64,000 bases of DNA from Actinoplanes sp. M2I2 (GTDB lineage Bacteria > Actinomycetota > Actinomycetes > Mycobacteriales > Micromonosporaceae). The notes under the pieces are model-generated. The model saw only the letters and a list, made by a program, of their open reading frames with translations. It did not search any database and was not told the DNA's origin. The stretch spans positions 62,001 to 126,000 of the forward strand of contig NZ_JALPVJ010000013.1 of the NCBI RefSeq assembly GCF_023544445.1. The letters are read 5' to 3'. Position 1 is the stretch's first letter. Every line of letters begins with the position of its first letter. The position numbers were made by a program, and so were the translations under genes. Shown here one piece after another: positions 41,938 to 50,031 of this stretch.

Positions 41938-42921
41938 TCACGGGATCAGGACGAGCTTTCCTTCGACCTCGCGGTTCTCCAGGCGGCGATGTGCCTCGGC
42001 GGCCCGGTCGAGGGGGAGCGTGACGACCTCAGGCTTGATGGAGCCGGCGGCCAGCTGCTCGACGAGGCCGGCCAGGTCGGCCCGGAAGCCGGCCGGGTCC
42101 TTGTCGACCATCCGTTCCACGGCGTGCACGACCACCCGCGCGCCGGGCGTCAGCTTGGCTCGCAGAAGTGCCCCGGCCGTACGTGCCAGCGCGCCGATCC
42201 GGGAGTATCCGGCCCCGGTGGCGAAGCTGAAACCGTAGGACACCACCACGCCGGAGGGTTTCGTGGCCAGCCGGGAGCGGGCCAGCGAGGGGCCGCCCAC
42301 CGGGTCGAAGGTGGCCGAGACCGGTTCGGGCACCGCTGCGGCATCCGGGACCCAGGTGGCGCCGCCCGCTTCGACCCGGGCTCGCCGGCCCGGGCTGGAA
42401 GTGCCGTAGACCCTGACGCCGGCCGCGTGGGCGATCTGGCCCAGCGCCGAGCCGACCCCGCCGGCCGCGCCCAGCACCAGCACCGCCTGACCGGACGCCG
42501 GCTTGGCCACCCGGTGGAACATCTGCCAGGCGGTGAGGTAGTTGAGCACCAGGGCGTCGAGCTCCTCGGCCGGGTGCCCCTCGGGCAGCGGGGCGGCCCG
42601 GCCGGCCGGTGCGAGCACGTGGGTGGCGTACCCGCCGTGGCCGATCAGGGCGCCGACCCGCTGCCCGGCGGCGAATTCCGTGACGCCGGCGCCGACCCGC
42701 GCGACGTGCCCGACCACGTCGAACCCCTGCACCTCGGGACGAGCGCCCGGGGTGAGGCCCTGCCGGGTGGTGACGTCGTGGAACGCCACCCCAGCGGCCT
42801 CCATGGTGATGAGGATCTGTCCCGGACCGGGCACGGGCACGGGCATGGGCTCCACGCGGAGCACCTCGGGGCCACCGGTGGAGGTGAGCCGAACGCGTCG
42901 CGCGCCTGCTTCTGCTGTCAT
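41938..42921 (-). CDS. MDR-type quinone/zinc-binding oxidoreductase
   Basis: A 327-aa medium-chain dehydrogenase. The GroES-like domain has VEPMPVPVPGPGQILI, FHDVTTRQGL and GFDVVGHVARVGAGV; the Rossmann motif is VLVLGAAGGVGSALGQIA. It lacks the structural zinc Cys cluster, so it belongs to the quinone oxidoreductase-like MDR group that reduces enones/quinones with NADPH. ATG 42921 is chosen; a longer ATG at 42951 overlaps the operator-like repeat (42924-42946). The MarR gene upstream on the same strand probably represses it. Confidence 0.92.
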   Translation of the reverse strand: MTAEAGARRVRLTSTGGPEVLRVEPMPVPVPGPGQILITMEAAGVAFHDVTTRQGLTPGARPEVQGFDVVGHVARVGAGVTEFAAGQRVGALIGHGGYATHVLAPAGRAAPLPEGHPAEELDALVLNYLTAWQMFHRVAKPASGQAVLVLGAAGGVGSALGQIAHAAGVRVYGTSSPGRRARVEAGGATWVPDAAAVPEPVSATFDPVGGPSLARSRLATKPSGVVVSYGFSFATGAGYSRIGALARTAGALLRAKLTPGARVVVHAVERMVDKDPAGFRADLAGLVEQLAAGSIKPEVVTLPLDRAAEAHRRLENREVEGKLVLIP

Positions 42922-42923
42922 GC

Positions 42924-42946
42924 TGAGAATGTACATGAGTTTCTCA
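42924..42946. promoter_or_regulatory. Palindrome TGAGAA-N11-TTCTCA, MarR-type operator
   Basis: Perfect 6-bp arms flank a TGTACA-containing centre, ending directly at the oxidoreductase start and 25 bases after the MarR stop. Geometry and position fit a MarR operator. Confidence 0.55.
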
Positions 42947-42970
42947 AGCAATTACGACGGCGCCGGTGGG

Positions 42971-43393
42971 CTAGACGTTGCTGAGGGCCTTGCCCAGCAG
43001 TGAGCGCAACGTCCGCTGCTCCTCGGCGTCGAGCTCGGCGAAGGGGGACCGCTTGGCCACGATGGTGAGCAGTTGCTCGCGGACCTTGCGGCCCTCGGCG
43101 GTCAGCACCAGCGTCCGGACGCGTCCGTCACCGGGATGCGGCCGGCGCTCGGCGAGCCCGCGCTCTTCCAGCTTCGCGCTGAGCAGCGTGATGTTGGAGG
43201 GGTCGCAGTGCAGGAGAGTGGCCAGCTTGCGCAGCGACTGCGGCTCGCTTTGGGGATCCAGGGTCCAGATCAGGTTCGCCGTCGGACCGGTCAGGTCGAG
43301 TCTCTCCAGGCCCTCCTGCATCCTGCCGGTGACCTGGCCGGCCACCGCCATCACCTGATAGAGCAACGTCGCCGCGACCTCGTCCACCGCCAT
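42971..43393 (-). CDS. MarR-family regulator of the oxidoreductase
   Basis: A complete 140-aa MarR protein: first dimer helix (AATLLYQVMAVAGQVTGRMQ), HTH (SLRKLATLLHCDPSNITLLS), wing (RRPHPGDGRVRTLVLTAEGR) and C-terminal dimer helices. It is upstream of and co-directional with the quinone oxidoreductase, from which it is separated by the palindrome at 42924-42946. A role as an electrophile- or quinone-responsive repressor is likely but inferred. A Cys in LHCDPSN, in the recognition region, could be a redox sensor as in some one-Cys MarRs. Confidence 0.93.
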   Translation of the reverse strand: MAVDEVAATLLYQVMAVAGQVTGRMQEGLERLDLTGPTANLIWTLDPQSEPQSLRKLATLLHCDPSNITLLSAKLEERGLAERRPHPGDGRVRTLVLTAEGRKVREQLLTIVAKRSPFAELDAEEQRTLRSLLGKALSNV

Positions 43394-43482
43394 GGGCCCA
43401 CTTTAGCCCGGCTGGATCCCGGAGTTTCTCCATGAGTACGACCACGGCCCGGTGTGGCCGATCGGCGCTTTTTCGCGTAACA

Positions 43483-43500
43483 AACGGTACGTCTACCGTT
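43483..43500. promoter_or_regulatory. Palindrome AACGGTA-N4-TACCGTT upstream of hydrolase
   Basis: A perfect 7-bp-arm inverted repeat 38 bases ahead of the alpha/beta hydrolase start. The geometry is that of a TetR-type operator. No TetR gene is adjacent; the window's only TetR gene is at 46995 and has different repeats. Confidence 0.5.
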
Positions 43501-43537
43501 GCGAGTGACTGGTCGCGCGGACGGGACGGAGAAGAAG

Positions 43538-44236
43538 ATGCGTGTGGTGTTCGTGCACGGGGCCTGCGTACGTGACGGGTCGTGGTGGTGGCACCGGGCC
43601 GCCGCGGCTCTGCAGGAGCGGGGCATCGGCAGCGTCGCCCCGGCGCTGCCGAGTTGCGGCGAGGGGGAACGACCGGCCGGTCCGGAGGGTCCCGGGCTGG
43701 CCGAGGACGTCGCCGCGGTGCGCGCCGTCCTGACCGAGGGCGAGGAGCCGACCGTGGTGGTGGGACACAGCTACGGCGGCATCGTCGCGGCCGAGGCGGC
43801 TGTGGGCGTCGCGAACGTACGCCACCTGGTCTTCGTCTCGAGCTACCTGCCCGAGCCCGGCGAGTCGCTGTCGACGTTCGGACCGGCCGTGCCGCCACCG
43901 TTCCTGGATTTCGACGCCGAGGGCGGCACGTTCGGCGCCCGCCCCGACCTGTTCGCCGAGACGTTCGTCCAGGACTGCCCGCCGGACGTCGTCCGCGACT
44001 CGGCCGCCCTCCTGGTCCGGCAGACCCTGGCCGTGACGCAGCAGCCCGTACGGGCAGTGGCCTGGCATGACCTGCCCACGACGTACGTGGTCTGCACCGA
44101 GGACCGGGGGACCCCGGCGGCGGCGCAACGGACGTTCGCCCGCCGGGCCGACAAGGTGGTCGAGGTGCGGGCGGGCCACCACCCGTTCCTGTCGCAGCCG
44201 CAAACCGTCGCCGGCATCATCGCCGACCTGCTCTGA
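43538..44236 (+). CDS. Alpha/beta hydrolase (esterase-like)
   Basis: A 232-aa alpha/beta hydrolase of the short plant-esterase/SABP2-like group. ATG 43538 follows GGAGAAG. It begins RVVFVHGACVRDGSWWWHRA, has the nucleophile elbow GHSYGG, a lid region, an Asp in VCTEDRGTP and the catalytic His in AGHHPFLSQP. The triad is therefore complete. It is divergent from the MarR gene and preceded by a TetR-type palindrome, hence probably inducible. The substrate is unknown. Confidence 0.92.
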   Translation: MRVVFVHGACVRDGSWWWHRAAAALQERGIGSVAPALPSCGEGERPAGPEGPGLAEDVAAVRAVLTEGEEPTVVVGHSYGGIVAAEAAVGVANVRHLVFVSSYLPEPGESLSTFGPAVPPPFLDFDAEGGTFGARPDLFAETFVQDCPPDVVRDSAALLVRQTLAVTQQPVRAVAWHDLPTTYVVCTEDRGTPAAAQRTFARRADKVVEVRAGHHPFLSQPQTVAGIIADLL

Positions 44237-44694
44237 CCGGGCCGGAACCGGGCCGGAACCGGGCAGGTCTCACGGCGCCGGTCGCCCGGCTGCCCCGGTG
44301 GGGGGACGCCGAACGACGGTAAGCAACCGGGCAACCCGGCCGCGGCAGTCGGCTCTGTGAACCGCGACACCTTCTTGCTCGTCCTGAGGTGGAGATTGCC
44401 GGTTCGGCATGCGCGTCGGGCCGCCGCGTCGACCGTCTGGGGCCGTCGCAGCGTGGGGCTGAGCGGTTCCGGCGGTCGGGTGGGTGTCGTTGAGGCAGGC
44501 ATCCGGCCGGCTGGGGTCGTCGCCGCTCGGCTGCGCCGGTTCCAGCGGCCGGGTGTGTGCCCGGGCAGGCATGCACCCGGCCACCTTCCCCTCACGCCCG
44601 CCGGTCAAGAGTCGCGGCCTGTCGCGCCGGCCGGCTCGCGTGCGCCGTCGTCCCCTCGCCGAGCGCTCGGCCGCCTGAGGAAACGGAGGCCGGC
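44237..44694. other. 458-base gap without supported gene
   Basis: No frame shows protein-like composition. Just after the hydrolase stop there is a short tandem duplication of GGGCCGGAACC (44239-44249, 44250-44260). The rest is GC-rich with scattered Cys/Arg-rich spurious frames. I see no RNA gene or clear promoter. Confidence 0.4.
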
Positions 44695-45129
44695 CTACTT
44701 CTGGAGATCACCGGCGTACTGCGCCAGGCCCTTGACGATCTTGCGCATGTGCGGCGGCAGCCACCATCGCAGGATTTGGCCGGCCACCGTGGGCCGGTAA
44801 CTTCCACGCCAGCGGATCACCGAGCCGCCACCCGGCGCGGCCGCGACCTCGATCTCGGCCCGGTAGTCGTGCGCGCCCACGAGCCGCCGGGTGATGTAGC
44901 CGATCCTGCTGTCCGGGACCACCTCGACCAGTTCGATGACGGTCAGCGCGAGGCGATCCCGAAGTTCCCAGACATCGCCGATCGCCGGTTCGCGGGTCGT
45001 CCCTGCCTTCGCCGAGCCGTCGCCGCCGACGGGCGTGGCCGAGATGAACGGTTGCCAGAGCGGCCAGGTGTCGATCGAGCCGAGCAGCCGATAAACGACT
45101 GCCGGCTCCGCGACGGACCGGGCACTCAC
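44695..45129 (-). CDS. SRPBCC-family (polyketide-cyclase/START-like) protein
   Basis: About 144 aa with the SRPBCC helix-grip pattern: VSARSVAEPAVVYRLLGSID, WPLWQPFIS, GDVWELRDR, then PDSRIGYITRRLVGAHDYRA, GGGSVIRWRGSYRPT and a C-terminal helix MRKIVKGLAQYAGDLQ. These bind hydrophobic ligands in a deep cavity and serve as cyclases, dehydratases or carriers. GTG 45129 is a conservative start; homology seems to begin a few residues earlier, where GAGGAG precedes an ATT codon (45144), so an unusual ATT start is possible. It is downstream of the Gfo/Idh gene on the same strand. Confidence 0.78.
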   Translation of the reverse strand: MSARSVAEPAVVYRLLGSIDTWPLWQPFISATPVGGDGSAKAGTTREPAIGDVWELRDRLALTVIELVEVVPDSRIGYITRRLVGAHDYRAEIEVAAAPGGGSVIRWRGSYRPTVAGQILRWWLPPHMRKIVKGLAQYAGDLQK

Positions 45130-45226
45130 GTCGTAACCAAGAATGGTCCGCTCCTCTTCTGTGCGCCCTCGAGGATGCCCCGACGCGATCAACGTTTGGA
45201 TGACGCGGGGACGTCGTGGACGAAGG

Positions 45227-46336
45227 TCAGGAGGGTGGTTGACGACCGGGCGCAGTTCGTCGGCCCGTGGCGGCGGACCGCACGATCGCGTCGAGGAGCC
45301 GGTGGCGCTTGACGGCGTGGGTGAAGTCGGGGGCGACGGCGGTGTCGTGGACAAGGTCGTCCCGGATCGCCGCATAGGCGTGCGCCAGCGTGTGGATCAC
45401 TGTTCCGGACAGGCCGGGGAAGTCGTCATAGCCGCCGGGCAGTGTCATCTCGGCAAGCCGGCCGCCGCCGCGTGCGCCGCGCACCGTGGCCGGGCCGAGA
45501 TGCGGGAACTCGCCGGCGGTGATCTCCAGACGTCCGTCCGTGCCGTCGATAACCAGCGAGAAGCCGGCGCCGGAGGTCATCCCTCCGCGATGGTGGACGG
45601 ACAGGATCGCTCCGCCGGCCACGGTGCCCGAGATCGCGATCTGGTCCTCGGCGGTCATCGGAACGAACCGCCCGGTGCGCCCGAGGGGGACCTGCCGGCG
45701 CCGGGTCGCGGTCGTGGCGACCACCTCCTGAAGCTCGCCGACGACCATCGACACGAGGTCGATCGCGTGTCCGAACGCGATGGTCAGCATCGTGGCGCCG
45801 AGCTCGCGGTCGAGCGTGTAGATCGCGCGCTGCGACACCGGGGAGCCCCACTCGGTCGAGGACGCCACGACGGTGGCGGACAGCACCTCTCCCACGAATC
45901 CTTCGGACACGAGGTCTCTCAGCCAGCGGAACGTGGGCGAGGAGCGTCCCTGGAGGCCGACGAAGACGCGCGTCGTCGCGGCGGCCCGCTCCAGCTCCTC
46001 GGCCTCGCGCAGGCCGACCGCGAGCGGCCACTCGGTGAGCACCGGCACCTGCGCCTTCAGGACGGGCAACACGAGCTCACGATGCTCAGGCACTTTGACG
46101 GCGACGACCACGAGGTCGACATTCTCGTCAGCGGCGAGCTCTTCGACCGATGCGTACGCGGGCACGCCGTACGCCGCGCCCGCCGCCCGGGCCGAAGTCT
46201 CGGAGCTCGCCGCCAGGGCGCGAAGCTCGATCCCGTCGACGGCCGCCAGCGCGGGCAGGTGAGCCGCGGCCGCCCAGCCTCCCTTGGCGCTCAGGCCGAC
46301 GATGCCGACGCCGACCGGCCTGCGGAGATCAGACAC
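45227..46336 (-). CDS. Gfo/Idh/MocA-family oxidoreductase (Gal80-like)
   Basis: A 369-aa protein. The Rossmann motif is VGIVGLSAKGGWAAAAHLPA, then VDLVVVAVKVPEHRELV and TEWPLAVGLREAEELE, where the usual EKP motif is TEWP, as in Gal80-like proteins. The C-terminal beta domain includes GHAIDLVSMVVGEL. GTG 46336 lies eight bases after AAGGAG. Gal80-type members are regulators or catalyse sugar oxidation poorly; without the EKP Lys, dehydrogenase activity is uncertain. It lies between the TetR and SRPBCC genes in one minus-strand operon. Confidence 0.88.
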   Translation of the reverse strand: MSDLRRPVGVGIVGLSAKGGWAAAAHLPALAAVDGIELRALAASSETSARAAGAAYGVPAYASVEELAADENVDLVVVAVKVPEHRELVLPVLKAQVPVLTEWPLAVGLREAEELERAAATTRVFVGLQGRSSPTFRWLRDLVSEGFVGEVLSATVVASSTEWGSPVSQRAIYTLDRELGATMLTIAFGHAIDLVSMVVGELQEVVATTATRRRQVPLGRTGRFVPMTAEDQIAISGTVAGGAILSVHHRGGMTSGAGFSLVIDGTDGRLEITAGEFPHLGPATVRGARGGGRLAEMTLPGGYDDFPGLSGTVIHTLAHAYAAIRDDLVHDTAVAPDFTHAVKRHRLLDAIVRSAATGRRTAPGRQPPS

Positions 46337-46392
46337 GGAGCTGCTCCTTTCGCCGGAAAGCCGAGTGGTTGCCGCGTGATCCGGGCCGGGCG

Positions 46393-46995
46393 CTACGTAG
46401 GCCAGCCGGCCAGTGCGGTGTCGACCATCTCATTGAGCTCAGCGGGACCGAGGCCGTTGGCGGCCTGTACCGCGATGCCGAAGCCCATCGTCATGATGAA
46501 ACGGGCCAGGCGCCGGGGATCGGCGTCGGGCGGAAGATCACCCTGGTCGACAGCGCGCCGGAAGCGCTCCTCGAGGCGGAGCCCCGCGTCGTTGCGCCAG
46601 TCGACGAGCAGGTCGTGGACGGGCCGGCTCTCCTCGTTCGACGCGAGCGCTCCCTGCACGGTCAGGCACCCGCAAGGGCCACCGGGAGGGGTCGTGGTGC
46701 CGACCGCTCCGCGGAGGAACGCCAAGGCCACCGCCCGTGCGGTCGGTTCCTCGAGGGCATGCGTCGCGTAGGCAGCCGGCCCCGCGCCGTAGCGCTGCAG
46801 GGCCTTGCGGAACAGCTGCTCCTTGTTGCCAAAGGCCGCGTACATGCTGGTCTTGGTGATTCCCATCGCGGCGGTCAGATCAGTGAGGCTGGAGCCCTCG
46901 TAGCCTCGCCGCCAGAACACCCGCATGGCGCGTTCCAGTGCCTGCTCGACGTCGAACTCCCGAGGGCGACCCATGGCCTTGCCCGTCTCGCTCAT
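46393..46995 (-). CDS. TetR-family regulator
   Basis: A 200-aa TetR regulator. ATG 46995 begins MSETGKAMGRPREFDVEQAL, with the HTH through YEGSSLTDLTAAMGITKTSM and YAAFGNKEQLFRKAL. The C-terminal domain includes a CGCLTV motif (GGPCGCLTVQGAL) typical of a large actinobacterial subgroup. It is divergent from the aldo/keto reductase at 47122; a 12-bp inverted repeat lies in between and is the likely operator. It probably represses both directions. Confidence 0.93.
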   Translation of the reverse strand: MSETGKAMGRPREFDVEQALERAMRVFWRRGYEGSSLTDLTAAMGITKTSMYAAFGNKEQLFRKALQRYGAGPAAYATHALEEPTARAVALAFLRGAVGTTTPPGGPCGCLTVQGALASNEESRPVHDLLVDWRNDAGLRLEERFRRAVDQGDLPPDADPRRLARFIMTMGFGIAVQAANGLGPAELNEMVDTALAGWPT

Positions 46996-47050
46996 ATCAC
47001 AACAGTACCACTCGGTACAGATGTCGGTGGAACGTCGCCGCCCGACTTCG

Positions 47051-47095
47051 GTACCGGTCGGTCTTGATGTGCTACGGTTCTGCACCGACCGGTAC
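47051..47095. promoter_or_regulatory. Paired 12-bp inverted repeats in the TetR/AKR promoter
   Basis: GTACCGGTCGGT (47051-47062) and its exact reverse complement ACCGACCGGTAC (47084-47095) are 21 bases apart, just before a TAACTAT -10-like box (47097-47103) of the aldo/keto reductase. An additional GTACC-ACTC-GGTAC lies near 47014, closer to the TetR start. These fit TetR-type operators. Confidence 0.6.
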
Positions 47096-47121
47096 TTAAC
47101 TATGGGCAGGGGAGTTCCAGC

Positions 47122-48093
47122 ATGAAGAACACATCACTCGGCGGCCTCGAGGTCTCCCGCATCGGTCTCGGAGCCATGGGAATGTCGGCCTACTACACCG
47201 GCGCCGGCCGGCTCGAGAGCGAGTCGATCCGTACGACCCACCGGGCCCTGGACCTCGGGGTGACCCATGTCGACACCGCTGAGGGGTACGGCCCCTTCAT
47301 CAACGAGGAATTGGTGGGCCGGGCGGTGCGAGGGCGCCGGGCCGATGTCGTGCTGGCGACCAAGTTCGGACTGATCTCGCACACCGGCGGCTCGGCTCCG
47401 GACAGCACCCCAGCCAACATCCGGACGGCCGTCGAGGGATCCCTCAAGCGCCTGGGCACCGACTACATCGACCTCTACTACCAGCATCGCGTGGACCCCG
47501 GCACGCCCATCGAAGACACCGTGGGGCTGCTGGCAGAGCTGGTGGCCGAGGGCAAGATCCGCCACATCGGTCTGTCGGAGGCCGGCCCCGCCACGATCCG
47601 CCGCGCCCACGCCGTGCACCCGGTGGCCGCGGTCCAGTCCGAGTACTCCCTGTGGACCCGCGATCCCGAGGCCGAGATCCTGCCCGTCCTGCGCGAACTG
47701 GGCATCGGCTTCGTGCCGTACTCCCCGCTCGGCCGCGGTTTCCTGACCGGCGACATCCGCTCCCTGGACGACCTCGACGCCGACGACTGGCGTCGCACCA
47801 ACCATCGATTCGCCGGCGGCAACCTCGAACGCAACCTGCGCATCGTCGACGAGGTCCGGGCCGTGGCCGCCGAGATCGACGCCACGCCCGCACAGGTCGC
47901 CCTGGCTTGGCTGCTCGCTCAAGGCGACGACATCGCGCCGATCCCCGGCACCAAGCGCGTCGCCCGGCTGGAGGAGAACGCCGCCGCCGACCGCATCGAG
48001 CTCACGGTCGGCCACATCGCTCGCCTGAACAACCTGCCCGCGCCCTCCGGCCAGCGCTACGATGCGGAGACCATGGCCGCCATCGACAGCTGA
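47122..48093 (+). CDS. Aldo/keto reductase
   Basis: A 323-aa AKR of the YajO/IolS-like group. ATG 47122 follows GGGGAG. The TIM-barrel motifs are present: GLGAMGMSAYY, the catalytic Asp/Tyr in HVDTAEGYGPF, the Lys in ATKFGL, the His in YYQHRVDP, and the NADPH site IPGTKRVARLEEN. It reduces carbonyl compounds with NADPH in the cytosol. TetR-controlled AKRs often detoxify aldehydes or quinones. It is probably monocistronic, ending in a hairpin at 48110-48145. Confidence 0.95.
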   Translation: MKNTSLGGLEVSRIGLGAMGMSAYYTGAGRLESESIRTTHRALDLGVTHVDTAEGYGPFINEELVGRAVRGRRADVVLATKFGLISHTGGSAPDSTPANIRTAVEGSLKRLGTDYIDLYYQHRVDPGTPIEDTVGLLAELVAEGKIRHIGLSEAGPATIRRAHAVHPVAAVQSEYSLWTRDPEAEILPVLRELGIGFVPYSPLGRGFLTGDIRSLDDLDADDWRRTNHRFAGGNLERNLRIVDEVRAVAAEIDATPAQVALAWLLAQGDDIAPIPGTKRVARLEENAAADRIELTVGHIARLNNLPAPSGQRYDAETMAAIDS

Positions 48094-48109
48094 GGGAAAC
48101 TTCGCCTCT

Positions 48110-48145
48110 GCCCGGCTGACCGCCCCGGTCGCCAGCCAGCCGGGC
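48110..48145 (+). terminator. Possible terminator after the aldo/keto reductase
   Basis: GCCCGGCTG (48110-48118) and CAGCCGGGC (48137-48145) form a 9-bp stem with an 18-base loop, 17 bases after the stop. The large loop makes it moderate. Confidence 0.45.
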
Positions 48146-48386
48146 TGATCAGCGGTGGCGCGCTCACCGTCCACAGTGTCGACGACGCGGTGCCGCTCGT
48201 CGCAAGGCGGCGGGGCGATTGTGGTGAGCACCAGGCAGAGGAAGCGTGCCTGCACGGCGATGTGCACGTAGACCGTGGTGATCAGCTCCCCGTCCCACGC
48301 GAAGACCTGAGCGCTTCTGTGCGTGGCGCGGTGTCGCGGCTCATCCGGCTTGACTGTGTCGTGACGACACGGTTTCCACTGAGAGG

Positions 48387-49517
48387 ATGATCGAGCCCTA
48401 TCCCGTCCGCATCCCCGACGCCGACCTGATGGATCTGACCGAGCGCCTCGACCGGGTGAGGCTGCCGGAGCCCGAGACCGATCCCTCGCAAGGCGTCCCC
48501 CTGGACCGGTTGCGGACACTGCTCGAGGCCTGGCGCGGCCACGACTGGCGGAAGCTGGAAGAACGGTTCAACGCGATCGGGCACCACCGGGCACACCTCG
48601 ACGGACTGGACATCGCGTTCTGGCACGTGCGGTCGCCCGAGCCGTCGGCCGTACCGCTGCTGCTGACCCACGGCTGGCCCGGATCCGTGCTGGAGTTCGA
48701 GGACCTGATCGGTCCGCTGACCGATCCGGTCGCGCACGGCGGTTCGGCCGAAGACGCCTTCCACGTGGTGATCCCGTCGCTGCCGGGGTACGGGTTCAGC
48801 GGACGGCCGGCCGAAACCGGTTGGGGACTGGCCCGGACCGCGCGGGCCTGGGCCACGCTGATGACCGAACTGGGCTACTCGCGGTTCGCCGCGCACGGCG
48901 GCGACTGGGGCGCTTTCGTCACCATCGAGCTCGCCACCCAGGTGCCCGAGCGTCTGGTGGGCCTGCACCTGACGATGCCGGTCGCATCCCCCCTTCCCGA
49001 GGATCGCCAGAGCGCCGACCCCAGGGAGCAGGCGATGATGGCTCAGCGCGATCAGTTCCTGTTCCTGGACGGCACCCACTCGATCGTTCTCGGTGCCAGA
49101 CCGCAGACGATGGGCTATGCGCTGCTGGACTCGCCGGCCGGGCTGGCCGCGTGGCTGGGTGAAAGGATGACCGCGTTCGCGGACGACGACGGGGTACCGC
49201 TGCAACGGCAGGTGGACAACATCGCGCTGTACTGGTTCACCCGCACCGGAGCTTCCAGTTCTCGTTGGTACTGGGAGGCCCGGCGCGACACACCGCTCGG
49301 TGCGGAGGCGGAGAACGCCCGTCCGGTCGAGGTTCCCACGGCGTGTTCGCTGTTCCCCGGCGAGCCGTACCCGATCGCCCGGCGATGGGCCGAGCGCCGG
49401 TTCCGCAAACTGATCAGCTGGAACGAGATGGAGCGGGGCGGCCACTTCCCGGGCTGGGAACAGCCCGCGGTGCTGGTCACGGAGATCAGAAACGCGTTCC
49501 GGGACCATGGGTGGTGA
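48387..49517 (+). CDS. Epoxide hydrolase (EHN-domain type)
   Basis: A 376-aa microsomal-type epoxide hydrolase. The N-terminal EHN lid segment (ADLMDLTERLDRVRLPEPET, FNAIGHHRAHLDGLDIAFWH) is followed by an alpha/beta-hydrolase core with the oxyanion HGWPGS, nucleophile Asp in HGGDWGAF (~residue 173), lid tyrosines in the cap, and the catalytic His in ERGGHFPGWEQP. It hydrolyses epoxides through an aspartyl ester. ATG 48387 has GAGAGG close upstream (spacing about 1-2), so a few residues of uncertainty remain. No epoxidase is adjacent. Confidence 0.93.
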   Translation: MIEPYPVRIPDADLMDLTERLDRVRLPEPETDPSQGVPLDRLRTLLEAWRGHDWRKLEERFNAIGHHRAHLDGLDIAFWHVRSPEPSAVPLLLTHGWPGSVLEFEDLIGPLTDPVAHGGSAEDAFHVVIPSLPGYGFSGRPAETGWGLARTARAWATLMTELGYSRFAAHGGDWGAFVTIELATQVPERLVGLHLTMPVASPLPEDRQSADPREQAMMAQRDQFLFLDGTHSIVLGARPQTMGYALLDSPAGLAAWLGERMTAFADDDGVPLQRQVDNIALYWFTRTGASSSRWYWEARRDTPLGAEAENARPVEVPTACSLFPGEPYPIARRWAERRFRKLISWNEMERGGHFPGWEQPAVLVTEIRNAFRDHGW

Positions 49518-49587
49518 CAGCAGTCGACCCGAAGGTGATGACCTCCGCCGACCGCGCTCACGCCCGACCTGGGCACGATGAAAGGGC

Positions 49588-50031
49588 TCATTCCTCGAGG
49601 GCCGCGCCCAGCTGGGCCAGCAGCGAGGCTTCGTCGCTGACCACCCAGATCCCGCTGACGAGCCCCCCGGTCATCGTGAGGACGTCGATCGTTCGGACGG
49701 TCACCGTGCGACCGGTCGGGGGTACCTCGCCGAGCGCGGACGCCCACGTGCCGATGTGCCGGGCGGTCATCGCGAAGGCGACCACCACCTTGTCGTCCCG
49801 CGCGACCACCTCGAGGACTTCGACGCCCGTGCGCTCGAGAGCCCGGTGGGTTGCCGCGGCCCGTTCGACCAGTGCGGTGAGCGGAAACGCGATCCCGTTG
49901 AGGATGACTGGGTCGGTGTAGACGGTGGAGAACCGGTCGAGCGCTTGGACCGGGTCGCCGATGGGTGCGGCCCACAGGTCGAGCAGGCGGTTGACGAGAG
50001 CATGGGCAGCGGGGCCGGCGGCGGTGAGCAT
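49588..50031 (-). CDS. SnoaL/NTF2-like protein
   Basis: A 147-aa protein with the SnoaL-like cone fold: a first helix (AHALVNRLLDLWAAPIGDPV), STVYTDPVIL, TALVERAAATHRALERTG, and strands VVVAFAMTARHIG, GRTVTVRTIDVLTMTGG and SGIWVVSDEASLL. ATG 50031 follows AAGGAG. Members are ligand-binding isomerases or cyclases or are non-catalytic. Its start lies inside the 3' part of the EamA transporter frame, so the two genes overlap by 265 bases and are probably translationally coupled. Confidence 0.85.
   Translation of the reverse strand: MLTAAGPAAHALVNRLLDLWAAPIGDPVQALDRFSTVYTDPVILNGIAFPLTALVERAAATHRALERTGVEVLEVVARDDKVVVAFAMTARHIGTWASALGEVPPTGRTVTVRTIDVLTMTGGLVSGIWVVSDEASLLAQLGAALEE

Noticed and set aside
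44239..44260. Tandem GGGCCGGAACC duplication
   Set aside because: Two 11-bp units only; probably slippage, no link to a gene function.
44357..44800. ORFs in the gap before the SRPBCC gene
   Set aside because: Arg/Ser/Pro-rich with no start signal; several frames are equally open, as expected from GC bias.
48134..48386. Short frames between the aldo/keto reductase and epoxide hydrolase
   Set aside because: No protein-like composition, start signal or motif; likely promoter DNA of the epoxide hydrolase gene.
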